A stretch of DNA of 7,807 nucleotides from Micrococcales bacterium (lineage in GTDB: Bacteria; Actinomycetota; Actinomycetes; Actinomycetales; Dermatophilaceae): NCBI GenBank assembly GCA_030452775.1, contig JAKDLQ010000105.1:1-7807 (forward strand), written 5' to 3'. The notes under the pieces were generated by a model. The model was not told where the DNA came from and ran no database searches. It saw nothing but the letters and a program-made list of their open reading frames with translations. The position numbers and the translations under genes were made by a program. Positions 6,207 to 7,807 of this stretch are shown in pieces (position 1 is the stretch's first letter; each line of letters opens with the position of its first letter).

Positions 6207-6238
6207 CGTATGCCGCTCACCTCGCTCCGCGGCATACG
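6207..6238 (-). terminator. Hairpin built from an inverted pair of the GCGGCATAC 9-mer, after bpa
   Basis: CGTATGCCGC at 6207-6216 is the exact reverse complement of GCGGCATACG at 6229-6238, with a 12-base loop. It starts 17 bases past the bpa stop and precedes the metallophosphoesterase promoter region, so it probably ends the bpa transcript. It lacks a T-run. Both arms contain the 9-mer found four other times in the window. Confidence 0.5.
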
Positions 6239-6254
6239 AGGCGGTGCGCGTGGG

Positions 6255-6908
6255 TCAGAGGTACTGGCCGGTCGGTCCGGTCTCGCCGCCAGGACCCCCG
6301 TGCGGGCGCAGGCCCGGTGGCTGGCCGTAGGAGGCCCCCGGTCCCGTGCCCGGTGGGAGGGCCCGCATCTGCTGGAGCTGCTGCTGGGCCGCCATCTGCT
6401 GGGCGACGAGGGCTGTCTGGATGCCGTGGAAGAGACCCTCGAGCCAGCCGACGAGCTGAGCCTGGGCGATGCGCAGCTCGGGATCGCTCGGCGACTCGTC
6501 GCGGAACGGCTGAGCGATCCGGTCGAGCTCCTGCACGAGCTCGGGGGCGAGGCCGTCCTTGAGCTCCTCGATGGAGCGGTGGTGGATGTCCGCGAGCCGA
6601 CGCCGGCCAGGCTCGTCGAGAGGCGCGTTGCGCACCTCCTCGAGGAGCTGCTTGATCATCGAGCCGATGCGCATCACCTTGGCCGGCTCCTCGACGAGGT
6701 CGGCAGGGTTGGTCCGCTCCCGCTCAGATGCGTCGCCGTCGGACGATCCGGGGGCGTTGGGGGCGTTGGAGTCGCCGGAGTCGGCGGTGTCCTCCGGGTG
6801 CGCGACCCCCATCCCGTCCGGGGTGACGACGACGATGCGACGGCTGCCCGGCTCGTCGCCCTGACCGCTGTCAGTCGCCGATCCGGGCTGCCTGCTCTCG
6901 TCGCTCAT
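6255..6908 (-). CDS. bpa: Bacterial proteasome activator Bpa/PafE
   Basis: This 217-residue protein belongs to the Bpa (PafE, former DUF2587) family, which forms a dodecameric ring that docks on the 20S proteasome and opens its gate without ATP, helping degrade unfolded proteins and the heat-shock repressor HspR in mycobacteria. The helical core runs from EEPAKVMRIG at 73-82, through the IHHRSIEELKDGLAPELVQEL helix at 108-128, to the near-invariant RIAQAQLVGWLEGLFHGIQ at about 146-164. A Gln-rich stretch and a Gly/Pro linker follow. The last four residues are GQYL, the HbYX-like tail that inserts into the proteasome. The N-terminal ~70 residues are long, acidic and low-complexity; the mycobacterial protein is shorter (178 residues). 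ATG 6908 is chosen over the frame start at 6929 because AGGATGG lies at 6913-6919. It follows the quinone oxidoreductase by 47 bases on the same strand, so co-transcription is likely. The proteasome genes themselves are not in the window. Confidence 0.96.
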   Translation of the reverse strand: MSDESRQPGSATDSGQGDEPGSRRIVVVTPDGMGVAHPEDTADSGDSNAPNAPGSSDGDASERERTNPADLVEEPAKVMRIGSMIKQLLEEVRNAPLDEPGRRRLADIHHRSIEELKDGLAPELVQELDRIAQPFRDESPSDPELRIAQAQLVGWLEGLFHGIQTALVAQQMAAQQQLQQMRALPPGTGPGASYGQPPGLRPHGGPGGETGPTGQYL

Positions 6909-6912
6909 GATT

Positions 6913-6919
6913 CCATCCT
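6913..6919 (-). promoter_or_regulatory. Ribosome binding site of bpa, decides the start
   Basis: AGGATGG on the - strand, with AGGA seven bases before ATG 6908, favours this start over an in-frame ATG at 6929, which would add seven residues and has no such site. Confidence 0.6.
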
Positions 6920-6955
6920 GCCTCACCATCTCGGACCGCGTGCGGGTTGCCTGAC

Positions 6956-7807
6956 TCAGAGCGTCAGCAGGATCTTGCCGATATGGGTGGAGGCCTCCAT
7001 CTCGCGGTGCGCGCCCGCAGCCTCCTCGAGGGGATGGCGCGAGTGGACGATCGGCCGGACATCGCCTGACTCGACGAGAGGCCAGACGTGCTCGCGAACA
7101 GCCGCGACGATGGCCGCCTTCTCACCGGCCGGGCGGGACCGGAGACTGGTCGCGATGACTGCGGCGCGCTTGGTGAGGAGCATGCCGAGGTCGAGCTCGG
7201 CCTTGCGACCGCCCATGAGACCGATCGTCACGAGGCGACCGTTGGTGGCGAGCAGTTCGACGTTGCGGGAGAGGTACTTCGCTCCCATATTGTCGAGGAT
7301 GACGTCGGCCCCGTGCCCCTGACTGGCTGCCCGGACCTCCTCGACGAAGTCCTGCTCCTTGTAGTTGACGAGGACCTCGGCGCCGAGGTCGTGGCAGAAG
7401 GCGAGCTTCTCCTTCGACCCCGCGGTGACCGCGACATGCGCGCCGACCGACCTGCCCAGCTGGATTGCCATGGTGCCGATTCCGGAGCTGCCGCCGTGGG
7501 CGAGGAACCACTGCCCGGGTTGGAGATTGGCGGTGAGGAAGACGTTCGACCAGACGGTGGCGGTGACCTCCGGCAGGCCGGCTGCGTCCTCGAGCGTGAC
7601 GCCGGCGGGGACCGGCAGCAGCTGCTCGGCAGGGACGTTGACCTGTTCGGCGTAGCCGCCGCCGGTGAGCAGGGCGCAGACCTCGTCGCCGACGGCCCAG
7701 CCTTCGACGCCGTCGCCGAGCGCGGCGATCCGCCCGCTCACCTCGAGGCCGGGGATCTCGGTGGCGCCCGGTGGCGGATCGTAGAAGCCCTTGCGCTGCA
7801 TGACGTC
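6956..7807 (-). CDS. NAD(P)H:quinone oxidoreductase, PIG3/QOR-type medium-chain dehydrogenase (partial, N-terminus missing)
   Basis: The frame enters from the right edge and ends at 6956, giving 283 residues; full members have about 320-330, so roughly 40 N-terminal residues are missing. The visible part starts with DVMQRKGFYDPPPG, matching the 'NRxDxxQRxGxYxPPPG' region of PIG3-type quinone oxidoreductases, then IPGLEVSG, where the catalytic-domain GroES fold continues. The nucleotide-binding fold has HGGSSGIGTMAIQLG at residues 104-118, followed by AGSKEK at 129-134, a stretch that in this family contacts the NADPH phosphate. The zinc ligands of alcohol dehydrogenases are absent, as in all QORs. 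It reduces quinones or other electrophilic carbonyls with NAD(P)H in the cytoplasm, a detoxification role. An internal ATG at 7801 exists, but the conserved frame continues through it, so it is not the start. It is probably the first or an early gene of a leftward transcript that includes bpa. Confidence 0.93.
   Translation of the reverse strand, partial: DVMQRKGFYDPPPGATEIPGLEVSGRIAALGDGVEGWAVGDEVCALLTGGGYAEQVNVPAEQLLPVPAGVTLEDAAGLPEVTATVWSNVFLTANLQPGQWFLAHGGSSGIGTMAIQLGRSVGAHVAVTAGSKEKLAFCHDLGAEVLVNYKEQDFVEEVRAASQGHGADVILDNMGAKYLSRNVELLATNGRLVTIGLMGGRKAELDLGMLLTKRAAVIATSLRSRPAGEKAAIVAAVREHVWPLVESGDVRPIVHSRHPLEEAAGAHREMEASTHIGKILLTL

Noticed and set aside
6739..6775. Short near-repeat of GGGGCGTTG in bpa, considered as a tandem repeat
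   Set aside because: It is only two units, encoding Asn-Ala-Pro twice in the low-complexity N-terminus; there is no wider repeat or CRISPR-like spacing.
5961..7322. A 453-codon + strand open frame across bpa and the quinone oxidoreductase
   Set aside because: It is antisense to two confidently recognised genes and crosses their intergenic region without any domain.
1..7807. CRISPR arrays, tRNA or rRNA genes, and intact insertion sequences
   Set aside because: No spaced repeats, no cloverleaf-like segment with a T-loop GTTCRA pattern, and no transposase motif were found on either strand by reading; a tool search could still find something short.

Overview
The window is high-GC DNA with strong G/C bias at third codon positions, tightly packed genes, TANNNT-type -10 hexamers close to start codons, and a bacterial proteasome activator gene (bpa/pafE). 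This points to an actinobacterium, most likely Micrococcales. A family such as Intrasporangiaceae is only a guess.

The left ~1 kb looks like a decayed accessory segment. It holds the last 42 codons of an unidentified + strand gene (perhaps a MazF/PemK-like toxin), a hairpin, and an internally deleted cation diffusion facilitator (CDF) metal transporter on the - strand. In that transporter the first two membrane helices are joined in frame to the C-terminal tail. Very weak traces of a following gene lie downstream, and about 290 bases upstream of it hold no recognisable gene.

The middle holds two intact divergent metabolic genes about 100 bp apart: a phytoene-desaturase/PYROXD2-like FAD oxidoreductase (-) and a medium-chain-type acyl-CoA synthetase (+). 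The oxidoreductase appears to be read from a leaderless promoter. The synthetase converges on a membrane-anchored metallophosphoesterase (-) whose topology puts the catalytic domain outside the membrane.

The right part reads leftward: a PIG3-type NAD(P)H:quinone oxidoreductase (its start lies beyond the right edge), then bpa with its C-terminal GQYL proteasome-docking tail, then a hairpin terminator, then the metallophosphoesterase with its own putative promoter and a near-palindromic operator candidate.

The signal least explained by gene content is a 9-mer, GCGGCATAC, present six times (both strands counted). Four copies lie inside coding sequence, one of them using the rare Ile codon ATA, and two form the perfect inverted pair that is the stem of the hairpin after bpa. 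That arrangement resembles DNA-uptake-sequence-type terminators. I see no clear new multi-gene system.
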